Shown here one piece after another: positions 17,204 through 28,370 of a stretch of DNA of 49,377 bases. The DNA lies in contig NZ_JAIYEP010000030.1 of the NCBI RefSeq assembly GCF_020515525.1, positions 1 to 49,377 of the forward strand, read 5' to 3'. Each line of letters opens with the position of its first letter. The stretch's first letter is position 1. Below the pieces are notes generated by a model. The model did no database searches. It saw nothing but the letters and a program-made list of their open reading frames with translations, and was not told the origin of the DNA. The position numbers were made by a program, and so were the translations under genes. The stretch comes from Rhodococcus yananensis (GTDB lineage: Bacteria > Actinomycetota > Actinomycetes > Mycobacteriales > Mycobacteriaceae).

Positions 17204-17704
17204 TCAGCCCGGCAGCTTCGACATCCGCTCGAGCCACGCCCGCGCATCGTCGGGAAGATTCCCGGCCTTCTGCGCGTGCTCACACCACTTCTTCGTCGTC
17301 GCGAGGAAGTTGAGGGGGTTGTAGGCGTCCTCCTGGTACGACCACAGGCCGTCACCCGCGTAGTGCAGGATCGTGATGTTGGGTGCGTTGTGCACCGACC
17401 CGTCACCGGGATCCTCCATCGGGTTCTGCACCTCGCAGATCACCCAGCCACGCTCGTCGTCGATCACGTACCAGGACGGCGGGAACGACGTCATGCGACT
17501 GCCGGGGAACGCCGACATCGTCCGCGTGACCCACTTGCGGATCGCCTCCCGACCCTGCATCCGCCCGTACGCGTGTTCGACGTACGTTGCGTCCTCGGTG
17601 AACATCTCCGCATAGCAGTTCCAGTCGCGGGTGCGGGTGGCCTGCACGACCGTCTCCCGGTATCCCTCGTATGCCTTCTCGAGTTCGTCCCTGGTCCACA
17701 CCAC
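17204..17704 (-). CDS. NTF2-like (SnoaL-type) protein
   Basis: The 166-residue product starts at GTG 17704. The following codon is also GTG, and a GGGGA lies upstream. The sequence fits the small cone-shaped alpha+beta barrel of the NTF2/SnoaL superfamily: RDWNCYAEMFTEDATYVEHAYGRMQGREAI at the N-terminus, then FPPSWYVIDDERGWVICEVQN. Members include hydratases, isomerases and non-catalytic ligand binders, and the reaction cannot be deduced. It is divergent from a TetR regulator 92 bp away, which may control it. Confidence 0.8.
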   Translation of the reverse strand: MVWTRDELEKAYEGYRETVVQATRTRDWNCYAEMFTEDATYVEHAYGRMQGREAIRKWVTRTMSAFPGSRMTSFPPSWYVIDDERGWVICEVQNPMEDPGDGSVHNAPNITILHYAGDGLWSYQEDAYNPLNFLATTKKWCEHAQKAGNLPDDARAWLERMSKLPG

Positions 17705-17796
17705 GATCGGTCCCCTTCTCCCCTGGTGTTCCGGCGCCGTTCGGGGCCGTCACCCGTGCCCCCGGCCGAACGGTCGGGCTGGGCTACCGTTCTCCC

Positions 17797-18378
17797 ATGC
17801 GCGCCCGCCCCTACGCCACCACCAGTCCCACCCGGCTCGCCGCGGCACTGCTCGAGGTCGCGGCACGCGGCGGCCTCGAATCCGCGAGCGTACGGGAGGT
17901 CGCGACCGAGGCGGGGGTATCGATCGGAGCGGTGCAGCATCATTTTCCGACGAAGGACGAGATGCTCGCCTACTCCTTCCGGGCACTCGCCGACCGGGTC
18001 CTGACCCGCCTCGCGAGCGTCGATCCCGACATCGACCCCGGCCGCACCCTGTTCGCCGCGCTCAGTCATCTCCTCCCACTCGACGATCAGCGCGGCAGCG
18101 AGGTGCACGTGATGGGGGCGTTCAGCGTCCGGGCCGCGACCTCCCCGTCCTTGAGCACGATTCGCGGTGCCGCCCTCTTCACCATCCGGACCGGAGTGTC
18201 GAGTGTGCTGATCAGGATGGGGACTCCCGACCCGGAGACCCGCGCGGCGCTGCTCGTCGCGGCCGTCACCGGTCTCGCCGCGGACGCGACCGCCAGCCCC
18301 GAATTGTATCCCCGCGAATTCCTCACCCACTCCCTCCACACGCAGATCCGGCTGGTGCTCGACGCCGTACCCGAGTGA
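17797..18378 (+). CDS. TetR family transcriptional regulator
   Basis: The 193-residue product starts at ATG 17797. Its N-terminal helix-turn-helix reads SVREVATEAGVSIGAVQHHF (about residues 28-47), and the C-terminal region is all-helical and ligand-binding. TACCGT lies about 6 bp before the ATG and no ribosome-binding site is visible, which suggests a leaderless transcript. It is divergent from the SnoaL-like gene, and gluQ follows after 32 bp on the same strand. Confidence 0.87.
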   Translation: MRARPYATTSPTRLAAALLEVAARGGLESASVREVATEAGVSIGAVQHHFPTKDEMLAYSFRALADRVLTRLASVDPDIDPGRTLFAALSHLLPLDDQRGSEVHVMGAFSVRAATSPSLSTIRGAALFTIRTGVSSVLIRMGTPDPETRAALLVAAVTGLAADATASPELYPREFLTHSLHTQIRLVLDAVPE

Positions 18379-18410
18379 CCGTCGGCGCCCGGGTGTCGTA
18401 GGGTTCCTCG

Positions 18411-19343
18411 GTGTCACATTCGGTCGGGGACGGAGCGGGACGGTTCGCGCCCAGCCCGTCGGGAGACCTGCATCTCGGTAACCTCCGCACCGCCGTCCTT
18501 GCCTGGTTGTTCGCCCGTTCGACCGGGCGGCGGTTCCTCGTGCGGGTGGAGGATCTCGACCGGGTGCGTCCGGGCGCCGAGCAGTCCCAACTCCACGATC
18601 TGGCAGCCCTCGGGCTCGACTGGGACGCGGAGGTCGTGCACCAGTCGCGGCGAGGACGCCTGTACGACGAGGCGATCGACCGGCTCGCCGCGGCCGGTCG
18701 CGTCTACGAATGCTTCTGCACGCGCCGCGAGATCCAGCAGGCCACGTCCGCACCGCACGCACCCGCCGGTGCCTATCCCGGTACGTGCCGCAACCTCACC
18801 GACGCACAGCGGGAGGCCCGACGCGGTGAAGGCAGACCCCCGGCACTGCGGCTGCGGGCCGACACCGACACGTTCACCGTCCACGACCTGCTGCACGGGG
18901 ACTTCACCGGCATCGTCGACGACCTCGTGTTGCGACGCAACGACGGCACGCCCGCCTACAACCTCGCGGTGGTCGTCGACGACGGGGCACAGGGCATCGA
19001 CCAGGTGGTGCGCGGCGACGATCTGCTCACCTCCGCGCCGCGACAGGGGTATCTCGCCGGGCTGCTCGGGCTCACCGCACCGGTGTACGCGCACGTTCCG
19101 CTCGCATTGAACGCCGACGGGAAACGGCTCGCCAAACGCGACGGCGCGGTGACGCTGGCGGATCGGATCGCGCTCGGCGACACCCCGTCCGCCGTGTTGT
19201 CGACGATCGCGGTGTCGTTGCGGCTGGCGGATCCCGGCGAACCGGTGTCCCTGCCGCTGCTGCTCGATCGGTGGGATCCGATCCGACTCCCCCGCGAACC
19301 GTGGGTGTTCCGTACCGACGATGCGGATCCGGCCGCCACATAA
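18411..19343 (+). CDS. gluQ: Glutamyl-Q tRNA(Asp) synthetase
   Basis: The product has 310 residues from GTG 18411. It is a truncated glutamyl-tRNA synthetase lacking the anticodon-binding domain, as GluQRS is. The class I HIGH-equivalent is HLGN (21-24), the KMSKS-equivalent is KRLAKRDG (238-245), and the zinc ligands Cys101, Cys103, Tyr122 and Cys126 are present (CFC ... YPGTC). GluQRS charges glutamate onto the queuosine ring at position 34 of tRNA-Asp. It lies 3 kb from a YhhQ-type queuosine-precursor transporter and tgt, which supports this assignment over a plain GltX. Confidence 0.92.
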   Translation: MSHSVGDGAGRFAPSPSGDLHLGNLRTAVLAWLFARSTGRRFLVRVEDLDRVRPGAEQSQLHDLAALGLDWDAEVVHQSRRGRLYDEAIDRLAAAGRVYECFCTRREIQQATSAPHAPAGAYPGTCRNLTDAQREARRGEGRPPALRLRADTDTFTVHDLLHGDFTGIVDDLVLRRNDGTPAYNLAVVVDDGAQGIDQVVRGDDLLTSAPRQGYLAGLLGLTAPVYAHVPLALNADGKRLAKRDGAVTLADRIALGDTPSAVLSTIAVSLRLADPGEPVSLPLLLDRWDPIRLPREPWVFRTDDADPAAT

Positions 19344-19434
19344 GTGCCACCACATAAGTACTGCGCGAACGCGGGTCGGCACGTAGTGTCCGTGACGGCG
19401 CACGAGATCGGTACGTCTCCCGAGAGGCCGCACC

Positions 19435-20361
19435 ATGACGACAGGTGGCTACGACCCCGACAAGGACCCCAGCAGGGATCCCGGCGATCGGTCCGGAGAT
19501 CCGAACTCCCCGAACCCGAATGTTCCGGGTTCGGGCGGATCCTCCGGCCCCGGGGGCTACCCGCCCCCGCCGGGCAGCTACCCACCCCCGGGCGGATATC
19601 CGCCCCCACCCCCGGGCGGCGGTTACACACCCCCACCTCCGGGTGGCGGTTATCCCCCACCGCCCGGCAACTTTCCTCCGCCCCCACCCGGTGGCTCCTA
19701 CGAGCCCGGCGGAGTGCGCACGCTGTCCGTCGGGGAGGCGATCTCCTACGGGTGGAACAAGTTCAGCAAGAACCCGGGCGTGTGGATCGCCTTCATGATC
19801 ATTGCTTTCCTGGTGCAGGGCCTGATCCAGTGGATCTTCAACGGATTCCGGGGCCAGCCGTCCGAATTCGGAGACTGGCTGACGATCTCGGCGGCGATCG
19901 GGTCGATCATCAGCGCACTCGTCGGCCATATCATCCAGGCCGGATACGTGCGCGCTGCGCTGAGCGAAATCGACGGACAGAAGCCCGCGCTGGGTACGTT
20001 CCTGCAGGTACCGTTCGGCACAGTGATCATCGCGGGCATTCTCGTGACCCTCGGAACGAGCATCGGTCTCGTACTGTGCATCCTGCCCGGATTGTTCGTC
20101 GCCTTCGTGACGTGGTGGACGATGCAGTTCGTCGTCGACCGGAATCAGGACGCCGTCACCGCGATCAAGTCCAGTTACCGCGCGATCACGTCGAATGCCG
20201 GGCAACTGTTGCTTCTGGTATTGGCACTGCTCGGCATCAACATCGTCGGCGCCCTGCTCTGCGGCCTCGGGTTGCTCATCTCGATCCCGGTCTCGATCAT
20301 CGCGGCGACCTATGCGTACCGGATCACCACCGGCGGGCAGGTTTCCCCGGCAAACATGTGA
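19435..20361 (+). CDS. Proline/glycine-rich polytopic membrane protein
   Basis: The 308-residue product starts at ATG 19435. Residues 1-90 are a disordered Pro/Gly/Tyr tail (repeats of YPPPPG and PPPGGG). The rest has about five hydrophobic segments, beginning VWIAFMIIAFLVQGLIQWIF. The layout resembles the mycobacterial proline- and glycine-rich transmembrane proteins (Rv2560 type). Function is unknown. It opens with MTTGGY, exactly as does the next gene, and the two are 94 bp apart on the same strand. Confidence 0.8.
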   Translation: MTTGGYDPDKDPSRDPGDRSGDPNSPNPNVPGSGGSSGPGGYPPPPGSYPPPGGYPPPPPGGGYTPPPPGGGYPPPPGNFPPPPPGGSYEPGGVRTLSVGEAISYGWNKFSKNPGVWIAFMIIAFLVQGLIQWIFNGFRGQPSEFGDWLTISAAIGSIISALVGHIIQAGYVRAALSEIDGQKPALGTFLQVPFGTVIIAGILVTLGTSIGLVLCILPGLFVAFVTWWTMQFVVDRNQDAVTAIKSSYRAITSNAGQLLLLVLALLGINIVGALLCGLGLLISIPVSIIAATYAYRITTGGQVSPANM

Positions 20362-20455
20362 ATCCCGAGGTTGCAGGGCCGTTCACCGCCGGATACGCGG
20401 AGGTCGGTTCGACGTTGTACCGTGGCGCGACTGACGTCGTCTACGAGGGAGACAC

Positions 20456-21286
20456 ATGACCACCGGTGGATATCCGCCTCCGCAACCCGATCCGAACAAT
20501 CCTGGGCCGTACCCGGGTGCCCCGTCCTACGGCGGTCAGCAGCCCGGGTACCAGCCGAACGACTACACCCAGCACATCCCGAATCCGATCCAGTCGGGAT
20601 ACCAGCCCGAGGGCGCCCCTCAGGGCGGTGCACCGCAGTACGGCGCGCCGCAGCAGCAGTTCGGTGGCCCCCAGTACGGCGCACCGCAGCAGCAGTTCGG
20701 TGCACCGCAGTACGGCGATCAGCAGAATTCCGGGCCGCAGTACGGCGCACCTCAGTTCGGCGCCGGCGGCCCGAGCTACCCGGCGCCGCCGAGTCCGGGA
20801 TTCGACCAGTATCCGGGATTCGGTCCGACTCCGGGATCGCAGCAGCCGGGGCAGCTCCTTCCGCGCCTGGGTGCCCGCATCATCGACGGCCTGATCGTCG
20901 CTGTCCCGATGGGTATCCTCAACGCACTCGTCATCTTCTCCAGCGGCAGCGGAGTCCTGTCGCTGATCCTGTCGGTTCTCACCGGTGTCATCGCGTTCGG
21001 CTACTTCACCTACCTGGAGTCGACGCAGGGCGCGACGTTCGGGAAGAAGCTGCTGGGCCTGTCCGTCGTCGGCCCGAACGGCGGCAATCCCACGATGGAG
21101 GAGGCCGCCAAGCGCAACGCCTTCGTCGCGCTGCAAATCCTCAACGGGATCCCTTTCCTGGGCTTGCTCGCGAACCTCGCGTCCCTGGCCGCGTACATCG
21201 GTATCGCCGTCACCATCGAGCAGGACGGCAACAAGCAGGGCTTCCACGACAAGTTCGCGGGTGGCACTCGCGTCGTCAAGTCCTGA
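20456..21286 (+). CDS. RDD family membrane protein with PQYGAPQ repeats
   Basis: The 276-residue product starts at ATG 20456 behind GAGGGA. Residues 1-135 are a Gln/Pro/Gly/Tyr-rich tail with repeats such as PQYGAPQQQFG. The RDD domain follows: RLGARIIDGLIV, TM helices, GATFGKKLLGLSVVG and the C-terminal GFHDKFAGGTRVV. Function is unknown; some RDD proteins have been linked to ion exchange. The shared MTTGGY start and similar tail suggest that this and the previous protein act in one place, perhaps by tail-mediated clustering. Confidence 0.85.
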   Translation: MTTGGYPPPQPDPNNPGPYPGAPSYGGQQPGYQPNDYTQHIPNPIQSGYQPEGAPQGGAPQYGAPQQQFGGPQYGAPQQQFGAPQYGDQQNSGPQYGAPQFGAGGPSYPAPPSPGFDQYPGFGPTPGSQQPGQLLPRLGARIIDGLIVAVPMGILNALVIFSSGSGVLSLILSVLTGVIAFGYFTYLESTQGATFGKKLLGLSVVGPNGGNPTMEEAAKRNAFVALQILNGIPFLGLLANLASLAAYIGIAVTIEQDGNKQGFHDKFAGGTRVVKS

Positions 21287-21303
21287 CGGTCCGCGGTCGC
21301 CGA

Positions 21304-21333
21304 ACGGGCCTCGTCCTCCGGGACGGGGCCCGT
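21304..21333 (+). terminator. Hairpin terminator after the RDD gene
   Basis: A 13-bp stem (ACGGGCCTCGTCC with GGACGGGGCCCGT, one G-T pair) with a 4-nt loop lies 18 bp after the stop. There is no T-tract. Confidence 0.6.
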
Positions 21334-21417
21334 CCTCGTCGGCAACCCGCGGTGTGACCGCTGTGGCGGGTGTGCTCGACTTTCGCGATCCTCGCCGTCC
21401 GGTGCTTGGATGTCCGG

Positions 21418-23420
<2,003 letters not shown>

Positions 23421-23468
23421 TCACGCCCGGTGGCGGCGGCCCGCCCTGCCCGCCGCGCCTCGACCGGG

Positions 23469-26201
23469 TCAGGTGAGCACCGGCGCTTCGGTGCGGGCGA
23501 GCCGCCGCGCCTCGACCCGGCGGGCGACGACCTTGCCGATCTCGTCGACCCACAGCACCGTCGACCCGACCGCGACCGCACACAACCATTGCTGCGAGGT
23601 CAGCGCGGTGGTGTCGAAGAACTCCTGCAGGGCCGCGAACTGCACCACGCAGATCTGCATCACGATCACCGCGGCCAGCGCGATCCACACGGTGTGGTTC
23701 GTCAACGTCTGGGCCGAGAACACCGAGCCGAGATCGGAGCGCACGTTGAACAGGTTGAACACCTGGAAGAACACGAAGGTGGTGAACGCGAGGGTGGTCG
23801 CGAAGCGGGGGTCGCCGGCCGAGTCGGGGAACAGGTCGGGTGCGAAATGCAGCATCGCGAGGGTACCGACGGCCATGATCACACCGAGCCCGAGGATGCG
23901 CTGCAACCGGGCGCGGTTCAGCAACGTCTCGCGTGCCGGCCGCGGCGGCCGTTTCATCGTGCCCGGTTCCGCGGGGTCGACGCCGAGTGCGAGCGCCGGC
24001 GGGCCGTCCATGATGATGTTGACCCACAGGATCTGCAGGGCCGTGAACGGTGCGCCCCCGGCCAGCCCCAACGCCCCGGCCGCGAGGAAGATCAGCACGA
24101 ATCCCCAGGCCGTGGTGAGCTGGAACTTCACGAACTTGATGATGTTGTCGTAGATTCCGCGGCCCTCGGCGACCGCGGCGACGATCGTCGCGAAGTTGTC
24201 GTCGGTGAGGATCATGTCCGCCGCGCCCTTGGACACGTCGGTACCGGTGATACCCATCGCGACACCGATGTCGGACTGTTCGAGCGCGGGTGCGTCGTTG
24301 ACGCCGTCGCCGGTCATCGCGACGATCTGCCCGTCGGCCTGCAACGCTTCGACGAACCGGATCTTGTGCTCCGGGGAGACACGGGCGAGGACGCCGAAAC
24401 CTGACGCGCGGTCGCGGAGTTCGTCGTCTGTGAAGCCGTCGAGTTCGGTTCCGGACGCCGCATGACCGTTGATGCCCAGATCCGCGGCGATGGCCGACGC
24501 GGTCACCAGATGGTCGCCGGTGATCATGTGGACGGCGATCCCCGCCTCGTGGGCGGTGGCGATCGCGTCCCGGGCCTCCGGGCGCGGCGGGTCGACGATG
24601 CCGACCACCGCGTACACGGTCAGCTCGGACACGCGGTCCTGCAGGGCATCGGCATCACCGCGCGGCACCGCATCCAGACGTCGACCGGCGATCATCAGGG
24701 TGCGCAACCCGTCCGCCGCGAGGGTGTCGACGGCACGCAGGATGCGGGTGCTCAGGGCGTCGTCGAGCGGAATCTCGCCGTCGGCGCCGAGCACCGAGGT
24801 CGCCCGCCCGAGCAGGATGCCCGGCGCACCCTTCGCGTAGCAGCGGTAGCTGCCGTCGGGTGCGGAGTGGAACGTCGCCATGTACTTGTAGGCGGAATCG
24901 AACGGGACCTCCGCGATCCGGCCCAACGTGGTCCTCGCCCCCTCGACGTCCACACCGCCCTTCTCCGCGAGCACCACGAGTGCGCCCTCGGTGGGATCGC
25001 CGACGAGGGTGCCGTCGTGCACGGTGGCGTCGTTGCACAACGCCATGCCCAGCAGCGCGTCGGTGAGATCCGGTGCGGGCAATCCGTCGCCGACGAGAAT
25101 CTTTCCGTCGGTGCCGTATCCGGTGCCGGTGACCCGGAACGCGCGCCCCGCGACGAGCAGTCGCTGCACGGTCATCTCGTTGAGGGTCAGGGTGCCGGTC
25201 TTGTCGGTGGCGATGTGGGTGGTACTGCCGAGGGTTTCGACGGCCGCGAGTCGTTTGACGATGGCGCCGCGCGCCGCGAGTCGCGACGCCCCCATCGCGA
25301 GGGTGAACGCGACGACGGCCGTCAGCCCTTCGGGGATGGTGGCGACGGCGAGGGACACCGCGGTCACCAGCAGATCGGACCACGACTGGCCGCGGAGCAG
25401 GCCGAGCACGAACACGGCGGCGACGGTGACGATCGCGACGATCGTCAGGGTCTGCGCGAGTTGGCCGATGCGGCGCTGGAGGGGGGTCTGCTCGACACCC
25501 GCGGTGCCCAGCAGCGCCGCGATCGCCCCCATCTCGGTGGCCATCCCGGTGTCGGTGACGATCATCTCGGCTCGGCCACGGGTGATCTCGGTGTTCATGA
25601 ACAGCATGTCGCCGCGGTCACCGAGCGGGGCCTGCTCGTCGGTGACGGTGTCGACCGTCTTGTCGACGGGCTGCGATTCACCGGTGAGTGCGGCCTCGGC
25701 GACCTGCAGGCGCACCGCGGTGACGATGCGTCCGTCGGCGGGGACGGTGTCGCCGGCTTCGAGCAGGACGATGTCGCCCGGGACCACGTCGGCGCGGGGC
25801 AACTCCGCACCGCCGCCGTCGCGACGGACCGTGGTGGTGGACACCGACATCTGTTTCAGCGCCTGGAGACTGTTCTCGGCGCGCGCCTCCTGCACGTACC
25901 CCAGAACGGTGTTGAGCACGATCACGGCGAAGATGACGACGGGGGTTTCCCATTCGCGGGAGACGGTGGCGCTGACGATCGCCGCGACCACCAGCACGAG
26001 GGTCATCTTGTCGGCGAGCAGCGTCAGCACTTTCCGCCAGGCGGGCACCGTCTTCGCGTCGGCGATGAGGTTGGGGCCGTGGTCGGCGCGGCGGCGGGCA
26101 GCGTCGTCCCCGGTCAGGCCGACGTGCGGATCGACGTCGAGGGCGGTGGCGACCGCCTCCGCGTCGAGGGTGTGCCATGGCGCTGCGAGCGATGCGGTCA
26201 T
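23469..26201 (-). CDS. P-type cation-transporting ATPase (P2-type, calcium-like)
   Basis: The 910-residue product starts at ATG 26201 behind GAGGAA. The N-terminal cation-ATPase domain (LTGDDAARRRADHGPN) is followed by an actuator domain with TGES, the phosphorylation site DKTGTLT (Asp333), the nucleotide domain (KGAPG), the hinge TGDGVNDAPALEQSDIGVAMG, and about ten TM helices including VPEGL-like ATIPEGLTAVV in TM4 and LWVNIIMDGPPALALGVD in TM6. These match P2A/P2-type calcium or related cation pumps. The ion is not certain from sequence. It may be co-transcribed with tgt. Confidence 0.9.
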   Translation of the reverse strand: MTASLAAPWHTLDAEAVATALDVDPHVGLTGDDAARRRADHGPNLIADAKTVPAWRKVLTLLADKMTLVLVVAAIVSATVSREWETPVVIFAVIVLNTVLGYVQEARAENSLQALKQMSVSTTTVRRDGGGAELPRADVVPGDIVLLEAGDTVPADGRIVTAVRLQVAEAALTGESQPVDKTVDTVTDEQAPLGDRGDMLFMNTEITRGRAEMIVTDTGMATEMGAIAALLGTAGVEQTPLQRRIGQLAQTLTIVAIVTVAAVFVLGLLRGQSWSDLLVTAVSLAVATIPEGLTAVVAFTLAMGASRLAARGAIVKRLAAVETLGSTTHIATDKTGTLTLNEMTVQRLLVAGRAFRVTGTGYGTDGKILVGDGLPAPDLTDALLGMALCNDATVHDGTLVGDPTEGALVVLAEKGGVDVEGARTTLGRIAEVPFDSAYKYMATFHSAPDGSYRCYAKGAPGILLGRATSVLGADGEIPLDDALSTRILRAVDTLAADGLRTLMIAGRRLDAVPRGDADALQDRVSELTVYAVVGIVDPPRPEARDAIATAHEAGIAVHMITGDHLVTASAIAADLGINGHAASGTELDGFTDDELRDRASGFGVLARVSPEHKIRFVEALQADGQIVAMTGDGVNDAPALEQSDIGVAMGITGTDVSKGAADMILTDDNFATIVAAVAEGRGIYDNIIKFVKFQLTTAWGFVLIFLAAGALGLAGGAPFTALQILWVNIIMDGPPALALGVDPAEPGTMKRPPRPARETLLNRARLQRILGLGVIMAVGTLAMLHFAPDLFPDSAGDPRFATTLAFTTFVFFQVFNLFNVRSDLGSVFSAQTLTNHTVWIALAAVIVMQICVVQFAALQEFFDTTALTSQQWLCAVAVGSTVLWVDEIGKVVARRVEARRLARTEAPVLT

Positions 26202-26348
26202 CGGCGTTCCTCACGTCGGTCGGTTCTTCGGCGGGGGCGGGACGCCCGGTGACGCCGACGACGGGACGGTCCCACCGTAACGATCGAGTGCCCGTCCCGT
26301 CGGTAGTACGTTCGTGCAAGGACCCCACATCGTCGAGGAGGTGCCGCC

Positions 26349-26765
26349 GTGGGCGACGCATCGGACAGTGATCCCATCAATGTGTTGAGCGAGGACAGGT
26401 GCTGGGAGCTTCTGGCGAGTGAGCGGGTGGGTCGGCTCGTGGTCGTGTTCGGCGATCGCGCCGAGATCTATCCGGTCAACTACGTCACGAAGGACCGGAA
26501 GATCTTCTTCCGCAGCAGCGAGGGCAACAAGTTGCTCGAGTTGACGGTTCACCCGATCGCCGCGTTCGAGGTGGACCACATCGGCGACGACGACGCGTGG
26601 AGCGTCGTGGTGCACGGACGTGCCCGAGTGGTGCGGACGCTGGACGAGACCACGGCCATCGACGCGTTGGGGCTCACACCGTGGGTGCCGGACGCGAAGT
26701 ACAACTACGTCGAGGTCACGGCCTCGGAGGTGTCGGGGCGGCAGTTCCCGCTGATCGCACGATAG
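26349..26765 (+). CDS. Pyridoxamine 5'-phosphate oxidase-fold (split barrel) protein
   Basis: The 138-residue product starts at GTG 26349 with GAGGAGG upstream. The sequence (INVLSEDRCWELLASERVGRLVVV, IYPVNYVTKDRKIFFRSSEGNKLLEL, WSVVVHGRARVV) is typical of the small flavin- or F420-binding split-barrel family (PNPOx-like, Rv-type Pyridox_ox_2). The substrate is unknown. It is not PdxH, because the PLP-binding tail is absent. The CDF transporter gene follows after 10 bp, so the two are likely co-transcribed. Confidence 0.85.
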   Translation: MGDASDSDPINVLSEDRCWELLASERVGRLVVVFGDRAEIYPVNYVTKDRKIFFRSSEGNKLLELTVHPIAAFEVDHIGDDDAWSVVVHGRARVVRTLDETTAIDALGLTPWVPDAKYNYVEVTASEVSGRQFPLIAR

Positions 26766-26775
26766 CGACGCCGAC

Positions 26776-27684
26776 ATGCCCGACACCGCCGCGTCCGCGG
26801 CCCAGCAGTCCCGGCTGATGCGGTTCATGCTGTTGTCGGTGGCGGCGGCCGTCGCCACGATGCTGTTCAAAGGCACCGCGGCGTGGATCACCGGGTCGGT
26901 GGGGTTGTTGTCCGATGCCCTCGAATCGGGTGTCAATCTGATCGCCGCGCTCGTCGGTCTCGGGGCGCTGCGTCTGTCGGCGAAACCGGCGGACGAGAAC
27001 CACGACTTCGGGCACGGCAAGGCCGAGTACCTGTCGGCGGCCGTCGAGGGCACGATGATCTTCGTCGCGGCCGCCGCCATCCTGTGGACATCCACGGGTC
27101 GACTGCTGGATCCGCGGCCCGTGGACGAACCCGGCCTCGGTCTCGCACTGTCGGCGGCGTCGTCGGTGCTCAACCTCGCAGTGGGCGCACTGCTGATCCG
27201 CGAAGGCCGGGCACACCGCTCGATCACGCTGGTCGCCGACGGCAAACACCTGATCACCGACGTGTGGACCTCGGTGGGGGTGCTCGCCGGAGTCGCTCTG
27301 GTGGTGCTCACCGGGTGGGACGTCCTCGACCCGATCGTCGCGATCGTGGTGGCCGTGAACATCCTGCGGATCGGTGCGGGACTGATGCGCCAGTCGATCG
27401 TGGGGATGCTCGACGCGGCCCTACCACCGGAGGACGTCGCGGCGGTGAACGTCGTCCTCGACCGCTTCCGCGCGGCCGAACCGGTGGTGATCCTGCCGCC
27501 ACGCACCCGCGAGTCGGGTCGGCAACGGTTCGTGTACCTGACGGTGCGGGTACCCGGCGAGTGGACGGTGCGGCGCGGTCACGATCTGCTGGACCGACTC
27601 GAGTCCGATCTCCGCGACGCGCTGCCCGGGACGACGGTGTTCACGCATCTGGAACCGCGGACCGGCGATCCGGCCGGCCGGTGA
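26776..27684 (+). CDS. Cation diffusion facilitator family metal exporter
   Basis: The 302-residue product starts at ATG 26776. It has six TM helices with the metal-site residues LLSDALESGVN (TM2), HDFGHGKAEYLSA (loop) and VADGKHLITDVWTS (TM5, HxxxD), and a C-terminal cytoplasmic ferredoxin-like domain (VYLTVRVPGEWTVRRGHDLLDRLE). CDF proteins exchange protons for Zn2+, Fe2+, Mn2+ or Co2+. TM5 carries HxxxD as in many Zn/Co exporters, but the ion remains unproven. It sits in an operon with the split-barrel protein. Confidence 0.9.
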   Translation: MPDTAASAAQQSRLMRFMLLSVAAAVATMLFKGTAAWITGSVGLLSDALESGVNLIAALVGLGALRLSAKPADENHDFGHGKAEYLSAAVEGTMIFVAAAAILWTSTGRLLDPRPVDEPGLGLALSAASSVLNLAVGALLIREGRAHRSITLVADGKHLITDVWTSVGVLAGVALVVLTGWDVLDPIVAIVVAVNILRIGAGLMRQSIVGMLDAALPPEDVAAVNVVLDRFRAAEPVVILPPRTRESGRQRFVYLTVRVPGEWTVRRGHDLLDRLESDLRDALPGTTVFTHLEPRTGDPAGR

Positions 27685-27694
27685 CGGTGACGCG

Positions 27695-28297
27695 TCACAC
27701 CCCGGCGACGAGTTTCGCGCCCAGGCCGAACATGAGCACGGCGACGCCACCGTCGAGGATCCGCCACGCCGCCGGCTTCGCGAACCAGTCCCGCAGGTAG
27801 CGCGCACCGTAGCCGATCGCGGCGAACCACACGACGGACGCGGTGATCGCACCGGCACCGAACCACCACCGTCCGGTCACGCCGTAGTTGTTGGCGACGG
27901 AACCGAGCATCAGCACGGTGTCGAGGTAGGTGTGCGGGTTGAGCCAGGTCAGAGCGAGGCAGGTCAGCAGTGCCGCACCGATCGTGACGGCCCCACCGGG
28001 AGCGGCGGACAGCGCCGACGGGCGCAGCGCGCGGCGTGCCGCGAACAGTCCGTAGCAGATGAGGAAAGCGGCCCCGGCCCAACGGATCACGTCGATCGCG
28101 CCGGGCGCGGCATCGAGGATCGTCGCGATACCGGCGATGCCCGCGGCGATGAGGATCGCGTCCGACACCGCGCACACGGTGATCACGGGCAGCACGTGTC
28201 GTCGCGCGACGGCCATGCGCAGCACGAATGCGTTCTGCGCGCCGATCGCGACGATGAGTGACAGACCTGTGACGAAACCTGCGACGACGAGGGACAT
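27695..28297 (-). CDS. lysE: LysE family basic amino acid exporter
   Basis: The product has 200 residues from ATG 28297, and GTG 28306 would add three. It has the LysE N-terminal GFVTGLSLIVAIGAQNAFVLR and NPHTYLDTVLMLGSVAN in the middle, with six hydrophobic stretches. These proteins export L-lysine or L-arginine. The divergent LysG/ArgP-type regulator 73 bp away is the classical partner and supports the name over the RhtB/LeuE branch. Confidence 0.88.
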   Translation of the reverse strand: MSLVVAGFVTGLSLIVAIGAQNAFVLRMAVARRHVLPVITVCAVSDAILIAAGIAGIATILDAAPGAIDVIRWAGAAFLICYGLFAARRALRPSALSAAPGGAVTIGAALLTCLALTWLNPHTYLDTVLMLGSVANNYGVTGRWWFGAGAITASVVWFAAIGYGARYLRDWFAKPAAWRILDGGVAVLMFGLGAKLVAGV

Positions 28298-28324
28298 GCG
28301 TCCCACGCTAGAAACCGGATCGTT

Positions 28325-28350
28325 ATGCGGACAAACTGGTTCTTCTGCAT
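28325..28350. promoter_or_regulatory. Possible LysG-binding dyad between lysE and lysG
   Basis: ATGCGGA and TCTGCAT (6 of 7 positions matching) flank a 12-bp AT-richer spacer in the 73-bp divergent gap. LysR-type regulators bind such interrupted dyads. This is a visual match only. Confidence 0.35.
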
Positions 28351-28370
28351 TCGCATTAGAGTTTCTTCAT

